The position numbers were made by a program, and so were the translations under genes. Of a DNA stretch of 23,491 nucleotides, positions 23,191 through 23,491 are shown piece after piece. Positions within the stretch are counted from its first letter, which is position 1; every line of letters begins with the position of its first letter. The stretch spans positions 1 to 23,491 of the forward strand of contig CALABN010000039.1 of NCBI GenBank assembly GCA_937885735.1. The letters run 5' to 3'. This DNA comes from an uncultured Bacteroidota bacterium. GTDB lineage: Bacteria > Bacteroidota > Bacteroidia > Bacteroidales > SZUA-534. Under the pieces are notes generated by a model. It saw only the letters and a list, made by a program, of their open reading frames with translations. It was not told the origin of the DNA and searched no databases.

Positions 23191-23491
23191 AACCCATTTA
23201 CAGTTGGTGTTGCACAGGGCTTAGCAGGGCTTCCTATGTTCTCAGGAATGTGGCTTAGAGCAGTAGCATTTATTCTAATATTTATAGCATTAATAATCTT
23301 CCTTAGAATGCATGCAAAGAAAATTGAAAAGCCTATCCAGATGGAAGGGGCAGGAAGTGACTTCGTTAAAGATAATAAGATGAACAGAGGCTTAGCCTTA
23401 TTTGCTGGAATTTTAGGATTTGGCATTCTATGTGTTCTTTCATCAACATTTATTAAAGCTATCCAGGACTACACTATGATAATAGTTGCAG
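23170..23491 (+). CDS. Internal fragment of a YfcC-type membrane transporter
   Basis: From 23170 the plus strand is open to the window end (107 codons). It reads GFASGICNPFTVGVAQGLAG (residues 1-20), then LPMFSGMWLRAVAFILIFIALIIF, a cytoplasmic loop with MHAKKIEKP, and a further membrane segment LALFAGILGFGILCVLSSTF. This resembles the YfcC / C4-dicarboxylate anaerobic carrier family (AbgT/ArcD-like superfamily) proposed to move basic amino acids or dicarboxylates. Neither start nor stop is present. Codons AGA, ATA, CTA and TCA dominate, unlike the rest of the window, and point to a low-GC Firmicute or similar source. It is best read as sequence from another genome joined to this contig. Confidence 0.7.

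Noticed and set aside
23170..23491. Recent horizontal acquisition of a transporter gene
   Set aside because: Both genes are cut in mid-frame at a short shared block with no mobile-element ends, so an assembly join is the simpler explanation.

Overview
The window looks like the chromosome of an uncultured Bacteroidales bacterium. The evidence is a protein with a C-terminal type IX secretion (T9SS) sorting domain, a BspA-like leucine-rich-repeat surface protein, a choice-of-anchor-L/OmpA protein, a SiaC-type regulator, promoters of the Bacteroidetes type (TAnnTTTG at -7), almost no Shine-Dalgarno sequences, and a hpt-adk-obgE neighbourhood typical of the group. No tRNA, rRNA, CRISPR array, prophage or insertion sequence was seen.

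Layout. 1-261: N-terminus of a secreted LRR protein (minus). 262-816: gene-free, with a strongly folded candidate noncoding RNA on the minus strand and the purE terminator. 817-2196: purE, ridA and a siaC-like gene (minus). 2303-5859: a tight minus-strand operon obgE - PAP2 phosphatase - RluA-type pseudouridine synthase - anchor-L/OmpA protein. 5860-6154: heptamer repeats and the adk terminator. 6155-7298: hpt-adk (minus). 7792-8376: an ECF sigma factor (plus) with its own promoter, unusually strong Shine-Dalgarno and terminator. 8496-9838: acyltransferase - omega-amidase pair (minus). 10332-19138: a four-gene plus-strand operon for alpha-glucan (glycogen) metabolism: debranching enzyme, GT4 glycosyltransferase, GH57 glucanotransferase/amylase, and a 1400-residue fusion of a GT3 glycogen synthase and a GT35 phosphorylase. 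19437-20561: a T9SS-secreted protein. 20865-23190: a RelA-type (p)ppGpp synthetase and the C-terminal end of a SpoIIE-type phosphatase (minus).

The last ~320 bases are different. After about 23170-23190 the sequence changes to the interior of a YfcC-type membrane transporter on the opposite strand, with AGA/ATA/TCA-rich codon use unlike the rest. The two truncated genes meet in a block of about 20 bp that reads sensibly in both, which suggests a chimeric assembly join.

How the genes work together. The glucan operon holds both building (GT3, GT4) and breakdown (GT35, GH57, GH133-like debranching) activities in one transcript, so it is probably a glycogen storage/turnover unit. The RelA protein keeps its synthetase residues but has lost most hydrolase residues. 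The siaC-like gene and the SpoIIE-type phosphatase belong to the same kind of phospho-signalling system but lie at opposite ends of the window. The most unusual items are the structured RNA candidate at 339-632, the GT3-GT35 fusion joined through what looks like a former intergenic leader, a sliding-clamp-like segment inside the T9SS protein, and the chimeric right end.
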